From assembly GCF_004365965.1 (NCBI RefSeq), contig NZ_SOEB01000004.1, positions 124,001 to 188,000 on the forward strand: DNA of 64,000 nucleotides, given 5' to 3'. A program made the translations under genes and the position numbers. Below, piece after piece: positions 46,266 through 54,981 of the stretch (its first letter is position 1; every line of letters starts with the position of its first letter). Under the pieces are notes generated by a model. The model worked only from the letters and a program-made list of their open reading frames with translations. It did no database searches and was not told the DNA's origin. The stretch is from Rhodovulum visakhapatnamense. GTDB taxonomy: Bacteria > Pseudomonadota > Alphaproteobacteria > Rhodobacterales > Rhodobacteraceae.

Positions 46266-47473
46266 GCCATCGGATCGAGAGGCTGTCGCTGAAGGGCGAG
46301 GGGCTGACCGGCGACGGTCTGACCGTGGCCTTGGCGCTGCCCGGAGAAGAGGTCGAGGGCGAGGCCGATAACGGCCGCATCGCCCGGCCGCGGATCGTGA
46401 CGCCGGTCGCCGACCGGGTGCGGCCGCCCTGCCGCCATTTCGCGTCTTGCGGCGGCTGCGCGCTGCAGCACGGGTCCGACGCCTTCGTGGCGGGCTGGAA
46501 GACGCAGGTCGTCGAACGGGCGCTTGCGGGGCAGGGGCTCGAGGCGCCGGTGCGGCCGATCCTGACCTCGCCGCCCGCCAGCCGCCGCCGCGCGGTGCTG
46601 GCCGGGCGGCGTACCAAGAAGGGCGTACTGGTGGGCTTTCACGCCCGTGCCTCGGACGTGGTGACCGAGATCCCGGATTGCAGGTTGCTGCATCCCGATC
46701 TGATGGCGGCGCTGCCCGCCGCTGCCGCCGCGACCCTTCTGGGCGCTTCGCGCAAGGGGGCGCTGGCGATCACGGTGACACGGTCGGAAGACGGGGTCGA
46801 CATGGCGGTGGCCGAGGCGAAACCGCTGGACACCGCGCTGCGGATCGACCTGGCGGCCCTGGCCGAAACCCACGATCTGGCGCGGCTGAGCTGGAACGGC
46901 GAGCAGCTGGCCGAACGCCGTCCGCCCCGTCAGGCGATGGGCCGGGCCCATGTCGTGCCGCCTGCGGGTGCCTTCCTGCAGGCGACAGAGGCGGGACAGG
47001 CGGCGCTGACCCAGGCGGTGCGCGAGGCGCTGGACGGGGCGCGCAAGGTCGCCGACCTGTTCGCCGGGGCGGGCACCTTCGCGCTGCCGCTGGCCGAGAC
47101 CGCCGAGGTGCAGGCGGTCGAGGGCTCGGCCGCGATGCTGGCCGCGCTCGACCGGGGCTGGCGCGGCGCGCCGGGGCTGAAACGGGTCACGACCGAGGCG
47201 CGCGATCTTTTCCGCCGCCCGCTTCTGCCCGTCGAACTGGCCCGGGTCGAGGCCGTGGTCATCGACCCGCCGCGCGCCGGGGCCGAGGCGCAATGCGCCG
47301 AGATCGCCCGGGCGGATCTGGCCCGGGTGGCGATGGTCTCGTGCAATCCGGTGACCTTCGCGCGCGATGCGAAACGGCTCTGTTCCGGCGGATTCCGGCT
47401 GGACTGGGTGCAGCCGGTCGACCAGTTCCGCTGGTCGGGCCATGTCGAGCTGGCGGCGCAGTTCTCGCGCTGA
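46262..47473 (+). CDS. TrmA/RlmD-family RNA (uracil-5-)methyltransferase
   Basis: A 403-residue class I methyltransferase. An N-terminal TRAM-like segment is followed by an Fe-S cysteine cluster (PPCRHFASCGGCALQHG), as in RlmD/RumA. The SAM motif is ADLFAGAGTFALPLAE, and the catalytic cysteine with the nucleophile loop is VSCNPVTFARD. It probably makes m5U in 23S rRNA, although a tRNA target cannot be excluded. The start is a GTG overlapping the stop of the ABC transporter gene. Confidence 0.9.
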   Translation: MSHRIERLSLKGEGLTGDGLTVALALPGEEVEGEADNGRIARPRIVTPVADRVRPPCRHFASCGGCALQHGSDAFVAGWKTQVVERALAGQGLEAPVRPILTSPPASRRRAVLAGRRTKKGVLVGFHARASDVVTEIPDCRLLHPDLMAALPAAAAATLLGASRKGALAITVTRSEDGVDMAVAEAKPLDTALRIDLAALAETHDLARLSWNGEQLAERRPPRQAMGRAHVVPPAGAFLQATEAGQAALTQAVREALDGARKVADLFAGAGTFALPLAETAEVQAVEGSAAMLAALDRGWRGAPGLKRVTTEARDLFRRPLLPVELARVEAVVIDPPRAGAEAQCAEIARADLARVAMVSCNPVTFARDAKRLCSGGFRLDWVQPVDQFRWSGHVELAAQFSR

Positions 47474-47541
47474 TCGCGCTTTTGGCCGTCCAACGCTTGC
47501 GCTAGACTGGTTCGAAACATCAAGGGCGCGAGCAGACCCCA

Positions 47542-48036
47542 ATGATCGACCGACGCGCGTTTCTGACGCTGACCGCCATGGCGGCCCTTGCGGGCTGCAG
47601 TTCGAAGTTCAAGACCTATGACGGCCCCGAGGTCACCCGGGTCGTGGTGATGAAGGGGCAGCGGGCGCTGTACCTGCTGCACCACGATCAGGTGCTGAAG
47701 GCCTACCGCATCTCGCTGGGCTATGCCCCGGTCGGCGACAAGCAGATCGAGGGCGACGGCAAGACGCCGGAGGGGCGCTATCACATCGACCGCCGCAACC
47801 CCGACAGCGAGTTCCACCTGTCGATCGGGATTTCCTATCCGAACGAGGCCGATATCGAAGAGGCCAAGGCGCTGGGCAGGAAACCCGGCGGCGACATCTT
47901 CATTCACGGGCGCGCCCGCAAGAACCGGCGCCGCAAGGGCGACTGGACGGCCGGGTGCATCTCGGTCACCGATGCCGAGATGGAGGACATCTATGCGATG
48001 GTGCGCGACGGCACGGTGATCGACATCTTCCCCTGA
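47542..48036 (+). CDS. L,D-transpeptidase family lipoprotein (YkuD domain)
   Basis: A 164-residue envelope protein. The signal sequence RRAFLTLTAMAALAGC ends in a lipobox with acylatable Cys19. The YkuD catalytic motif is IHGRARKNRRRKGDWTAGCI, with His122 and nucleophile Cys139; the family pattern HG...GC is kept, though SHG/SNG is replaced by TAG. It may cross-link peptidoglycan or attach proteins to it. It is convergent with a CAP-domain lipoprotein gene, and a second YkuD gene follows 0.75 kb on. Confidence 0.9.
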   Translation: MIDRRAFLTLTAMAALAGCSSKFKTYDGPEVTRVVVMKGQRALYLLHHDQVLKAYRISLGYAPVGDKQIEGDGKTPEGRYHIDRRNPDSEFHLSIGISYPNEADIEEAKALGRKPGGDIFIHGRARKNRRRKGDWTAGCISVTDAEMEDIYAMVRDGTVIDIFP

Positions 48037-48082
48037 TCGCCGCGCCGCGAGGCGGGACCTTGCGGCCCCGCCGACGCCGGGG

Positions 48083-48619
48083 TCAGGCGCCGGACCCGGC
48101 GGTGGTGCGCTGTCCGGTGACCAGCGTCCACCAGATCTTGCCGTTCATTTCCTGATAGAAGGCGAAGCCCAGATCGGTCGCCTGCGGATCGAGGATGATG
48201 TTCCGGGTATCGGATTCCTCCATCCAGGCGGCCAGCGTCTCGAGTTCGGTCTCGTAGGTCTCCGAGATGTCCTCGCCGCGCAATTGGCCCTGATAGCCCG
48301 CCCGGGCCACCCGGTCGAGCGGTGACGACCCGTCCGAGCCGAAATGCCAGGGCCGGTTCTGCACCGACATGTCGCGCGAATGGGTGGCGGCCGCGGCGTT
48401 CAGCCGCGAATCGAGCTCGAGCGGCGTGAGGCCCCGCGCCTGGCGCAGCGCATTGATCGAGTCGAGCATCCGGTACTGGATCTTGCCCTGGTCGGACCGC
48501 GAGATCCGGTAGACCGTCGGCAGAGGCTTGCCGTCGGGACCGATGCGAACCTCTCCCCCTGTCGAGCAGGCGGAGAGCGCGAAAAGAACGGCCACGAGGC
48601 CCAAAGCCGGTCGTATCAT
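48083..48619 (-). CDS. CAP-domain (SCP/PR1-like) lipoprotein
   Basis: A 178-residue secreted protein with signal sequence ALGLVAVLFALSAC and lipobox Cys18. The CAP domain begins with LDSINALRQARGLTPLELD, contains AAATHSRDMSVQNRPWHFGS (the conserved histidine region) and AGYQGQLRGEDISETYE, and ends with GFAFYQEMNGKIWWTLVTGQ. Bacterial CAP proteins are common but poorly understood. Its position between two L,D-transpeptidase genes suggests a cell-envelope role, which is inference. Confidence 0.87.
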   Translation of the reverse strand: MIRPALGLVAVLFALSACSTGGEVRIGPDGKPLPTVYRISRSDQGKIQYRMLDSINALRQARGLTPLELDSRLNAAAATHSRDMSVQNRPWHFGSDGSSPLDRVARAGYQGQLRGEDISETYETELETLAAWMEESDTRNIILDPQATDLGFAFYQEMNGKIWWTLVTGQRTTAGSGA

Positions 48620-48790
48620 AAGAAAAACCCCAAGAGTCGGTCTTTTGGTCTTTAGCCGCTTGCGCAGGCGTGTTCAAACCCTTCGCGCGGCGATCTGCCA
48701 GGAGTGACGCCGGTTTGAATTGCTCCGCCCGATGGGTAACCTTATGGTCAGGCCGAACTTCCAGAAAAGACGCGACATTCGGAGCGCAAG

Positions 48791-49378
48791 ATGACGACCC
48801 GTTCGACCCGCGGCCTTACCCGCCGCCATTTCCTCGCCGGCACGGCCCTTGCCGTGACCGCGGGACCTGCCCTCGCCAACACCACCGAGATAGAGCCCGA
48901 TCTGACCGACATGGTGCGCCGCAACATCTCGAGCTTCCGGGCGCTCGACTGGCATCCCTATTTCTCAAACCTGAAGAACGGCGCGATCCTGGTGGACACC
49001 ACCTCGCGCGCGCTGCATTTCTGGTCGGAGGACGGCTCGATCTACAAGCTGTACCCGACCTCTGTGCCGCTGTCCGAAGACCTGACCCGGCGCGGCCGCA
49101 CCAGCGTCGTGCGCAAGGTCGAGGGGCCGGACTGGCGGCCGACCCCTGCGATGAAGCAGCGCAACCCCGAATGGCCGGACTATGTGCCGCCGGGTCCGGA
49201 CAACCCGCTGGGAACCCACGCGCTTTATCTGGGGTGGACCTATTACCGGATCCATGGCACCCATGACACGCGCAAGATCGGGCGCCGGTCCTCGAACGGC
49301 TGCATCGGTCTTTACAACGAGCACATCGCCGAGCTTTTCGGCCTCGCCAAGGTGGGGGCTCAGGTGTTGCTAATTTGA
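48791..49378 (+). CDS. L,D-transpeptidase (YkuD domain), Tat-type signal
   Basis: A 195-residue exported L,D-transpeptidase. The N-terminus has twin arginines (TRRHFLAGTALAVTAG, residues 10-25) and a cleavage site near ALAN, so Tat export is likely. The catalytic motif YRIHGTHDTRKIGRRSSNGC has His155 and nucleophile Cys171, with the family pattern SNGC complete. It forms 3-3 cross-links in peptidoglycan or exchanges D-amino acids. A region of about 170 bases without a gene precedes it. Confidence 0.93.
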   Translation: MTTRSTRGLTRRHFLAGTALAVTAGPALANTTEIEPDLTDMVRRNISSFRALDWHPYFSNLKNGAILVDTTSRALHFWSEDGSIYKLYPTSVPLSEDLTRRGRTSVVRKVEGPDWRPTPAMKQRNPEWPDYVPPGPDNPLGTHALYLGWTYYRIHGTHDTRKIGRRSSNGCIGLYNEHIAELFGLAKVGAQVLLI

Positions 49379-49512
49379 CGACATCGCGGACGTCTTTGGG
49401 GCAGGCCGCTGCGGTCGATTGCAAGCATCCGGGCCCATCCCTTACAGAGAAAATACATGTGTAGGATGCCGCGAAGGGGAGAGTCCCTGCGCTGCTGTTA
49501 CAGGAGAGACAG

Positions 49513-49692
49513 ATGAAGAAAATCGCCCTTGCCGCCGCCTTCGCGGTTGCCGCCACCTCCGCCTTCGCCGGCGGCTACTCCGAGCCGATGATCGAGCCGG
49601 AAGTGATCGCTCAGGACACCTCGTCCTCGGCCCAAGGCATCCTGGTGCCGGTTCTGGCCCTGATCCTCATCGCCGCCGTCGCGTCGAACTGA
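49513..49692 (+). CDS. Small exported membrane protein of 59 residues, unknown function
   Basis: A short gene with GGAGAG just before the ATG at 49513. The product starts with a clear signal peptide (MKKIALAAAFAVAATSAFAG, cleaved near Ala19). After a polar segment with YSEPMIEPEVIAQDTSSSA comes a hydrophobic helix GILVPVLALILIAAVASN at the C-terminus. It would be a mature peptide of about 40 residues anchored by its C-terminal helix. A strong terminator follows 20 bases after the stop. I recall similar small proteins in other Rhodobacterales genomes but cannot verify that here. It is convergent with hemH. Confidence 0.78.
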   Translation: MKKIALAAAFAVAATSAFAGGYSEPMIEPEVIAQDTSSSAQGILVPVLALILIAAVASN

Positions 49693-49712
49693 GATCAGTC
49701 CGCAAGGACACG

Positions 49713-49746
49713 AAAAAGGCGGTGGCCGGGAGCCACCGCCTTTTTT
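49713..49746. terminator. Strong terminator between the 59-residue gene and hemH
   Basis: AAGGCGGTGGC pairs with GCCACCGCCTT around the loop CGGGA, flanked by five A on the left and six T on the right. The A-run and T-run let it act for both strands, ending the convergent small gene and hemH. Confidence 0.9.
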
Positions 49747-49795
49747 GTTGTCTGCTGTCCAAGCGACCGGGGCGCAGCCGCGGCGGCAGGGCGAC

Positions 49796-50923
49796 TCAGT
49801 CGGCCCAGCCGCGCAGATTGGACTTCACGATCTCGCCCAGCGCCCGGATATGGGCGTCGTCGTCGTTGAGGCAGGGAATGTAGGTGAACTTCTCGCCGCC
49901 CGCCTCCTCGAAGCTCTCGCAGATCTCCTCGTTGATCTCCTCAAGCGTCTCGATGCAATCGGCCGAGAAGGCGGGCGCGATCACCGCGATGCGCTTCTTG
50001 CCGGCCTGTGCCAGCCGGGCCACCTCTTCGACGGTATAGGGCTGCAGCCATTCCTCGGGGCCGAAGCGCGACTGGAAGGTCGTGGTGATGCGGCTGTCAT
50101 CCCAGCCGAGCCGTTCCTTCAGCAGCCGCGTCGTCTTGAGGCAATGGCAGTGATAGGGGTCGCCCTCGGTCAGATAGCGCTGCGGCACCCCGTGATAGGA
50201 GCAGACCAGGATGTCGGGTTCGTGCTCGGCCGCGGCATAGGCCCGCTCGACCGAGGCGGCCAGCGCCGAGATGTAAAGCGGGTCGTCGAAATAGGTGCTG
50301 ACGGTGCGCACGTCGGGCTGCCATTTCTCGTCCATCAACGCCTTGAAGAAGCTGTCGCAGGCGGTGGCCGAGGTGGTGCCGGAATATTGCGGGTACAGCG
50401 GGAAGAACAGGATCTTCTGACAGCCCTTTTCCAGCAGCGACCGGACCCGGGCACGGGTCGAGGGGTTGCCGTAGCGCATGCAGAAATCGACCACGACGCG
50501 GTCGCCATAGGTCGCCTTCAGCTCGGCGGCCAGCTTGGCGGTCTGCGACTTGGTGATCGTCATCAGCGGGCTTTCGTCGGCCTCGTGATTCCAGATCGAC
50601 CGGTAGTTCTCGCCGGACGCGAAGGGCCGCTTGGTCAGCACCACCAGCTGCAGAAGCGGCTGCCAGACCCAGGGCGAATAGTCGATCACCCGCTTGTCGG
50701 ACAGGAATTCGTTCAGATACCGGCGCATCGACCAGTAGTCATAGCCGTCCGGTGTGCCCAGATTGGCCAGCAGCACACCCACGCGCGCCGGAGGCACCAG
50801 CGGGTGATCGTCGGGCCCGTGCAGGGGCCGTGTCTCGGTCAGACCGGAAGCCGCGGGTTTCCGCCCGTCTTGGTTGGAATCAAACATCGCCTTGGTCCCG
50901 GTATCGCGTCTGTCGAGCCTCAA
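49796..50923 (-). CDS. hemH: Ferrochelatase
   Basis: Inserts Fe2+ into protoporphyrin IX, the last step of heme synthesis. The family motif VGVLLANLGTPDGYDYWSMR is near the N-terminus. The catalytic histidine lies in VCSYHGVPQRYL, and CHCLKTT follows, consistent with an Fe-S or cysteine-bearing segment found in some ferrochelatases. The farthest start is a TTG at 50923 with GGGAGG 9-14 bases upstream; an ATG at 50887 would give 363 residues. Length from the TTG is 375. It is convergent with the 59-residue gene. Confidence 0.93.
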   Translation of the reverse strand: MRLDRRDTGTKAMFDSNQDGRKPAASGLTETRPLHGPDDHPLVPPARVGVLLANLGTPDGYDYWSMRRYLNEFLSDKRVIDYSPWVWQPLLQLVVLTKRPFASGENYRSIWNHEADESPLMTITKSQTAKLAAELKATYGDRVVVDFCMRYGNPSTRARVRSLLEKGCQKILFFPLYPQYSGTTSATACDSFFKALMDEKWQPDVRTVSTYFDDPLYISALAASVERAYAAAEHEPDILVCSYHGVPQRYLTEGDPYHCHCLKTTRLLKERLGWDDSRITTTFQSRFGPEEWLQPYTVEEVARLAQAGKKRIAVIAPAFSADCIETLEEINEEICESFEEAGGEKFTYIPCLNDDDAHIRALGEIVKSNLRGWAD

Positions 50924-50963
50924 ACTCTCAATCCTCCCGGAAATATACAGATTGGAACGCAGG

Positions 50964-51809
50964 TCAATCGGAACTGCCGCTGTCGCCGGACCCCGGGCGC
51001 GGCGTGTGCGCGCCCAGTGCGTCGGCCAGGCGCATGCGCGCCGAGCCGGGTTTCAATGCCTGCGGTTGGGTTTCCGCAGGCGCCCACCCGGCAAGGTAGA
51101 TCATTTCGACCGTCGCGGGGATGCGGCCATCCGGCATGGTATGGATTTCCGCATAGCGCCGCGCGGCCTCGTCGAACAGTCGGCGCGGCGCGGGGCGGCG
51201 GTGGCGCGCGGCCAGAGAATTGGTCTCGCCCATCGCGCGCAGGTCGTGCATCAGGCGGTGGAGATCCTTGTAAGATAACGATATTTCAGCACAGTCTGCG
51301 ACGGGAAGGGCCAGCCCGGCGCGTTGCAGCAGCCCGCCCGCGTCGCGGATTTCGGCCATCGGCAGCACCCGGGGCGACAGTCCGCCCAGAATGGCGGTCT
51401 CGGCTTCGGCCATCGCGCCGCGCAGCTCGTGCAGGCTGCGGCCGCCGAACAGAACCCCCAGGAACAGCCCGTCGGGTTTCAGCGCGCGGCGGCACTGGAT
51501 CAGCTGGCCGACCGGGTCGTTCGACCAGTGCAGCGCCAGAGCGTGAATCACGAGATCGTGCGCGCCGGGGTCAAGCGTCAGGGTCTCGTCGGCGGCCACC
51601 AGCCGCGCCGATGGCAGGATTTCGGCCCAGGGCTTTTCGAACGGGGTCACGACGGCCGGGGCCGTAAAGGTTCTGTTAACCTCGTTCAGCCTCTCCTTGA
51701 TCTCGGCGGCCGCTGCCTCGTGCAGGAACAGCGCGGGCCCCGCCCTGAGGGCCCGCGCGCGGTGCAGCGCCAGGGCATGGCGGTCGGTCAGGTCGGGCGG
51801 TCGGGTCAT
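50964..51809 (-). CDS. SAM-dependent methyltransferase (BioC/NDUFAF5-like)
   Basis: A 281-residue class I methyltransferase. The N-terminus RHALALHRARALRAGPALFL is typical of the NDUFAF5/BioC-like group. The SAM-binding segment is degenerate (the usual glycine-rich loop is hard to see around residues 50-80); HDLVIHALALHWSNDPVGQL and RRALKPDGLFLGVLFGG are the later motifs. In mitochondria, NDUFAF5 acts in complex I assembly; here the role is unknown. The ATG at 51809 was chosen because homology begins there. It is divergent from comF. Confidence 0.82.
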   Translation of the reverse strand: MTRPPDLTDRHALALHRARALRAGPALFLHEAAAAEIKERLNEVNRTFTAPAVVTPFEKPWAEILPSARLVAADETLTLDPGAHDLVIHALALHWSNDPVGQLIQCRRALKPDGLFLGVLFGGRSLHELRGAMAEAETAILGGLSPRVLPMAEIRDAGGLLQRAGLALPVADCAEISLSYKDLHRLMHDLRAMGETNSLAARHRRPAPRRLFDEAARRYAEIHTMPDGRIPATVEMIYLAGWAPAETQPQALKPGSARMRLADALGAHTPRPGSGDSGSSD

Positions 51810-51854
51810 CTTGGCTCCGGCAGGTTGCCCGGCGCTATGTAGGGGACGAGGCCG

Positions 51855-52574
51855 ATGTTGCAAAGCGCCCTGCGACTCATCTACCCGCCGCGCTGCATTG
51901 CCTGCGGCGAGCCGGTCGAAAGCGACCATGCGCTGTGCGCCCGCTGCTGGGGCGAGCTCGACTTCGTGACGGGTCTGGTCTGCGATGCCTGCGGGGTGCC
52001 CTTGCCCGGCGAGGATACCGGCGATCCGGTCTTGTGCGACGACTGTCTGGCCGGGCCCCGTCCCTGGAGCCGGGGGCGGGCGGCGCTGCTGTACCGCGGG
52101 CGGGCGCGCGGGCTGGTGCTGGCCTTCAAGCATGGCGACCGGACCGACCTGGCCCGGGCCGCGGCGGGCTGGATGCTGCGCGCCGGGCGGCCGATCCTCG
52201 GTCCGGGGCTGCTGGTCGCGCCGGTGCCGCTGCATCGCTGGCGGCTTCTGCGGCGGCGCTACAACCAGTCGGCGCTGCTGTCGCGGGTCGTGGCCGAGGG
52301 CACGGGGGCCGAGCATTGCCCCGATCTGCTGGTCCGCATTCGCGCCACCCGCCCGCAGGAAGGCATGACCGCCGAGGCCCGGGCCGCGAACCAGGCCGGG
52401 GCGATGGCGGTCGCGCCGCGCCATCGCGACCGGCTTCCGGGCCGGACGGTGTTGCTGATCGACGACGTGATGACCTCGGGCGCGACACTCGGCGCTGCGG
52501 CCGGAGCCTGTCTGGCGGCGGGGGCGGCCGAGGTCCGGGTGCTGGTCCTGGCCCGCGTTGCGAAAGCCGAGTAA
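51855..52574 (+). CDS. comF: ComF family phosphoribosyltransferase-like protein
   Basis: A 239-residue ComF/GntX protein. Four CxxC pairs (CIAC, CARC, CDAC, CDDC) at the N-terminus form a zinc finger. The C-terminal half is a type I phosphoribosyltransferase fold with the PRPP loop VLLIDDVMTSGATLGAAA. In competent bacteria ComF helps DNA uptake or single-strand transfer during transformation; in most others its role is unclear. No other competence gene is present nearby. Confidence 0.9.
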   Translation: MLQSALRLIYPPRCIACGEPVESDHALCARCWGELDFVTGLVCDACGVPLPGEDTGDPVLCDDCLAGPRPWSRGRAALLYRGRARGLVLAFKHGDRTDLARAAAGWMLRAGRPILGPGLLVAPVPLHRWRLLRRRYNQSALLSRVVAEGTGAEHCPDLLVRIRATRPQEGMTAEARAANQAGAMAVAPRHRDRLPGRTVLLIDDVMTSGATLGAAAGACLAAGAAEVRVLVLARVAKAE

Positions 52575-52609
52575 AGACCTATAGTCTCGGCAAAACCTCA
52601 GGAGCCGCG

Positions 52610-52867
52610 ATGCAACCGGTTGAAATCTACACGACGTCCAGCTGCGGGTACTGCCACGCCGCCAAGCGGCTGCTGGACAGCAAGGGCGTGTCCTACGCCG
52701 AGCTCGACGTGACCGCCGATCCGGGTCTCCGCCAGGAGATGATGGAACGCGCCAATGGCGGCTATACCGTGCCGCAGATCTTCGTCGGCGAGACCCATGT
52801 CGGCGGTTGCGACGATCTTTACGAGCTTGACCGCGCGGGCAAGCTCGACCCGCTGCTGGCAGGATAG
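52610..52867 (+). CDS. grxC: Glutaredoxin 3
   Basis: An 85-residue dithiol glutaredoxin that reduces disulfides and mixed disulfides using glutathione. The active site is SSCGYCHAAK, the cis-proline lies in YTVPQIFVGE, and HVGGCDDLYEL is the glutathione-binding segment. It is complete for the family. ATG at 52610 has AGGAG about 5 bases upstream. It starts 35 bases after comF and is followed by a nitrilase gene 4 bases later. Confidence 0.94.
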   Translation: MQPVEIYTTSSCGYCHAAKRLLDSKGVSYAELDVTADPGLRQEMMERANGGYTVPQIFVGETHVGGCDDLYELDRAGKLDPLLAG

Positions 52868-52871
52868 GCCG

Positions 52872-53702
52872 ATGCGCGCGGCACTGATCCAGCTGACCTC
52901 CTCGGACCTGCCGGACGAGAATATCGGTCTGGTGCGCGAGTCGATGCACGAGGCGGTGGCGGGCGGCGCCGATCTGATCCTGACACCCGAAGTGACCAAC
53001 TGCCTGTCGCCCAGCCGGGTCCGGCAGAACGAGGTGCTGAAAGAAGAGGCAGACGACCCGACGCTGGCGGCGCTGCGGCAAGAGGCCGCGTCGCTTGGGG
53101 TCTGGCTGCTGATCGGGTCGCTCGGGCTGAAGACTTCGGACCCCGACGGACGCTTTGCCAACCGGTCCTTCCTGATCGGGCCGGGCGGCGCGATCGCGGC
53201 GCGCTATGACAAGATCCACATGTTCGATGTCGAGATCAGCGAGACCGAGACCTTCCGCGAATCCGACGGCTACCGGCCCGGGACGCGCGCGGTGGTGGCG
53301 CCGACGCCCTTCGGCACGATGGGGCTGGCGATCTGCTACGACCTGCGCTTTCCGCATCTGTTCCGCGCGCTGGCCCATGCCGGGGCCGAGATCCTGACCG
53401 TGCCCGCCGCCTTTTCGCCGGTGACCGGCGCCGCCCATTGGGAGCCGCTGTTGCGCGCCCGGGCCATCGAGAATGGCTGCTACGTGCTGGCACCCGCGCA
53501 ATGCGGGCTGCATCCGGCGGCCGAAGGGCGGCCGCGGCGCACCCACGGGCACAGCCTGGCGGTGTCGCCCTGGGGCGAGGTGCTAGCCGATGGCGGCGAG
53601 GCGCCCGGCATCGTCTATGTCGATCTCGACCGCGAGGAGGTCGTCCGGGCCCGGGCCCGGGTGCCCTCGATCTTCCACGACCGGGACTTCGAGGCGCCGT
53701 GA
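52872..53702 (+). CDS. Carbon-nitrogen hydrolase (nitrilase superfamily, Nit2/NitFhit-like)
   Basis: A 276-residue nitrilase-superfamily enzyme. The catalytic triad is Glu40 (LTPEVTN), Lys114 (RYDKIHMFD) and Cys155 (AICYDLRFP). The overall pattern resembles Nit1/Nit2 omega-amidases or deaminated-glutathione amidases, which would suit the neighbouring glutaredoxin gene, though that link is inference. Start is ATG at 52872, and the GTGA at the end overlaps the MarR gene by 4 bases. Confidence 0.9.
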   Translation: MRAALIQLTSSDLPDENIGLVRESMHEAVAGGADLILTPEVTNCLSPSRVRQNEVLKEEADDPTLAALRQEAASLGVWLLIGSLGLKTSDPDGRFANRSFLIGPGGAIAARYDKIHMFDVEISETETFRESDGYRPGTRAVVAPTPFGTMGLAICYDLRFPHLFRALAHAGAEILTVPAAFSPVTGAAHWEPLLRARAIENGCYVLAPAQCGLHPAAEGRPRRTHGHSLAVSPWGEVLADGGEAPGIVYVDLDREEVVRARARVPSIFHDRDFEAP

Positions 53703-54136
53703 GCGAGATCAGCGAGAGCCTGGTCGTGACGCTGTTCAGCGAGATTTTCATGGCCGATCAGCTGGCGCGGAACCGGATCTCGAAGGCCTTGCCCAAGGGC
53801 ATGGAAATCAGCCATTTTTCGGTGCTGAACCATCTGGCACGGCTGAATGAGGAACGCAGCCCGGCACAGCTGGCCGCGGCGTTTCACGTCACCCGGGGGG
53901 CGATGACCAACACGCTGACCCGGCTGGAATGGGCCGGGCATGTGCATATCCGGCCCGACTGGGACGATGCGCGGCGCAAGATGGTGTCTATCAGCCCGTC
54001 CGGCCGGTCCGCGCGCGAGGCCGCGATCCAGGCGGTGGCGCCGGTCCTGGCCGAGGCTGTCGCCGATATCGGCGAGGACCGGCTGAAAGCGGCGCTGCCG
54101 GTCCTGAGGATGCTTCGGCAGAAGCTGGAAGGCTAG
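53699..54136 (+). CDS. MarR family transcriptional regulator
   Basis: A 145-residue winged-helix dimer. The DNA-binding part is in FSVLNHLARLNEERSPAQLA, HVTRGAMTNTLTRLEWAGH and the wing DARRKMVSISPSG. The GTG start overlaps the stop of the nitrilase gene (GTGA), so the regulator may control grxC and its neighbours or itself. The ligand is unknown. It is convergent with ubiG. Confidence 0.9.
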   Translation: MSEISESLVVTLFSEIFMADQLARNRISKALPKGMEISHFSVLNHLARLNEERSPAQLAAAFHVTRGAMTNTLTRLEWAGHVHIRPDWDDARRKMVSISPSGRSAREAAIQAVAPVLAEAVADIGEDRLKAALPVLRMLRQKLEG

Positions 54137-54154
54137 GGGCGGCCGGGCCGCCCC
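54136..54154. terminator. GC hairpin between convergent MarR and ubiG genes
   Basis: GGGGCGG pairs with CCGCCCC around the loop CCGGG just after the MarR stop. No T-run is present, so its strength as a terminator is doubtful. Confidence 0.3.
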
Positions 54155-54163
54155 CGCAAGGCG

Positions 54164-54910
54164 TCAGGCTGGCTTGCGCGCGGCGGTGACGTAGTTCACC
54201 GACAGGTCGCGGCTTGAAATCGACCAGTCCCAGGTCAGCGGGTTGAAGACGAAGCCGCTGCGGTCCAGCACCTTCAGTCCGGCCCGCTCCAGCAGCCCGC
54301 ACAGTTCGTCCGGGGTGATGAACTTCTGGTATTCATGGGTGCCTTTCGGCAGCCAGCGCATCACGTATTCGGCGCCCAGAATGGTCATCACGAAGGCCTT
54401 GGGGTTGCGGTTGATGGTCGAGCACAGATGCAGCCCGCCCGGTTTCAGAAGCTCGCGGCAGGCGGTCAGATAGGCCAGCGGATCGGCCACATGCTCGACC
54501 ACTTCCATGTTCAGCACCACGTCGAAGCGTTCGCCCGCGGCGGCCAGCGCCTCGGCGGTGGTGTGGCGGTAATCGATGGTCAGCCCCGACTGTTCGGCAT
54601 GAATCCGCGCGACCGGGATGTTGCGTTCGGCGGCATCCGCGCCCACGACCTCGGCGCCGAGGCGTGCCATCGGTTCGGACAGAAGCCCGCCGCCGCAGCC
54701 GATATCGAGCAGCCGGAGCCCCTTGAAGGGCGCCTCAGCGGCCAGATCGCGGTCGAATTCCGCGGCGATCTGGCGCGTGATATAGTCCAGCCGGCAGGGG
54801 TTCAGCATGTGCAGCGGCTTGAATTTTCCGGCCGGGTCCCACCATTCGGCGGCCATGGCCTCGAATTTCGCGACTTCGGAAGGGTCGACGGTTGTCTCTG
54901 CAGCTTGCAT
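54164..54910 (-). CDS. ubiG: UbiG, ubiquinone O-methyltransferase
   Basis: Methylates both the 2-polyprenyl-6-hydroxyphenol and the demethylubiquinol intermediates in ubiquinone synthesis. The SAM motif is [18 protein letters not shown], and the family block [19 protein letters not shown] near the start and [12 protein letters not shown] near the end identify UbiG. It has 248 residues. It is divergent from the prolyl iminopeptidase gene. Confidence 0.95.
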   Translation of the reverse strand: MQAAETTVDPSEVAKFEAMAAEWWDPAGKFKPLHMLNPCRLDYITRQIAAEFDRDLAAEAPFKGLRLLDIGCGGGLLSEPMARLGAEVVGADAAERNIPVARIHAEQSGLTIDYRHTTAEALAAAGERFDVVLNMEVVEHVADPLAYLTACRELLKPGGLHLCSTINRNPKAFVMTILGAEYVMRWLPKGTHEYQKFITPDELCGLLERAGLKVLDRSGFVFNPLTWDWSISSRDLSVNYVTAARKPA

Positions 54911-54981
54911 CGCGGGCTCCGTTCCTGTCTTCTGTCTGCACCCCCTTGGGGGGTCGGTTCCCGGGGATATATAGACGGGTC

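Noticed and set aside
51810-53552. Long upstream extension of the BioC-like methyltransferase frame
   Set aside because: It runs antisense through comF, grxC and the nitrilase gene; methyltransferase homology starts only at 51809.
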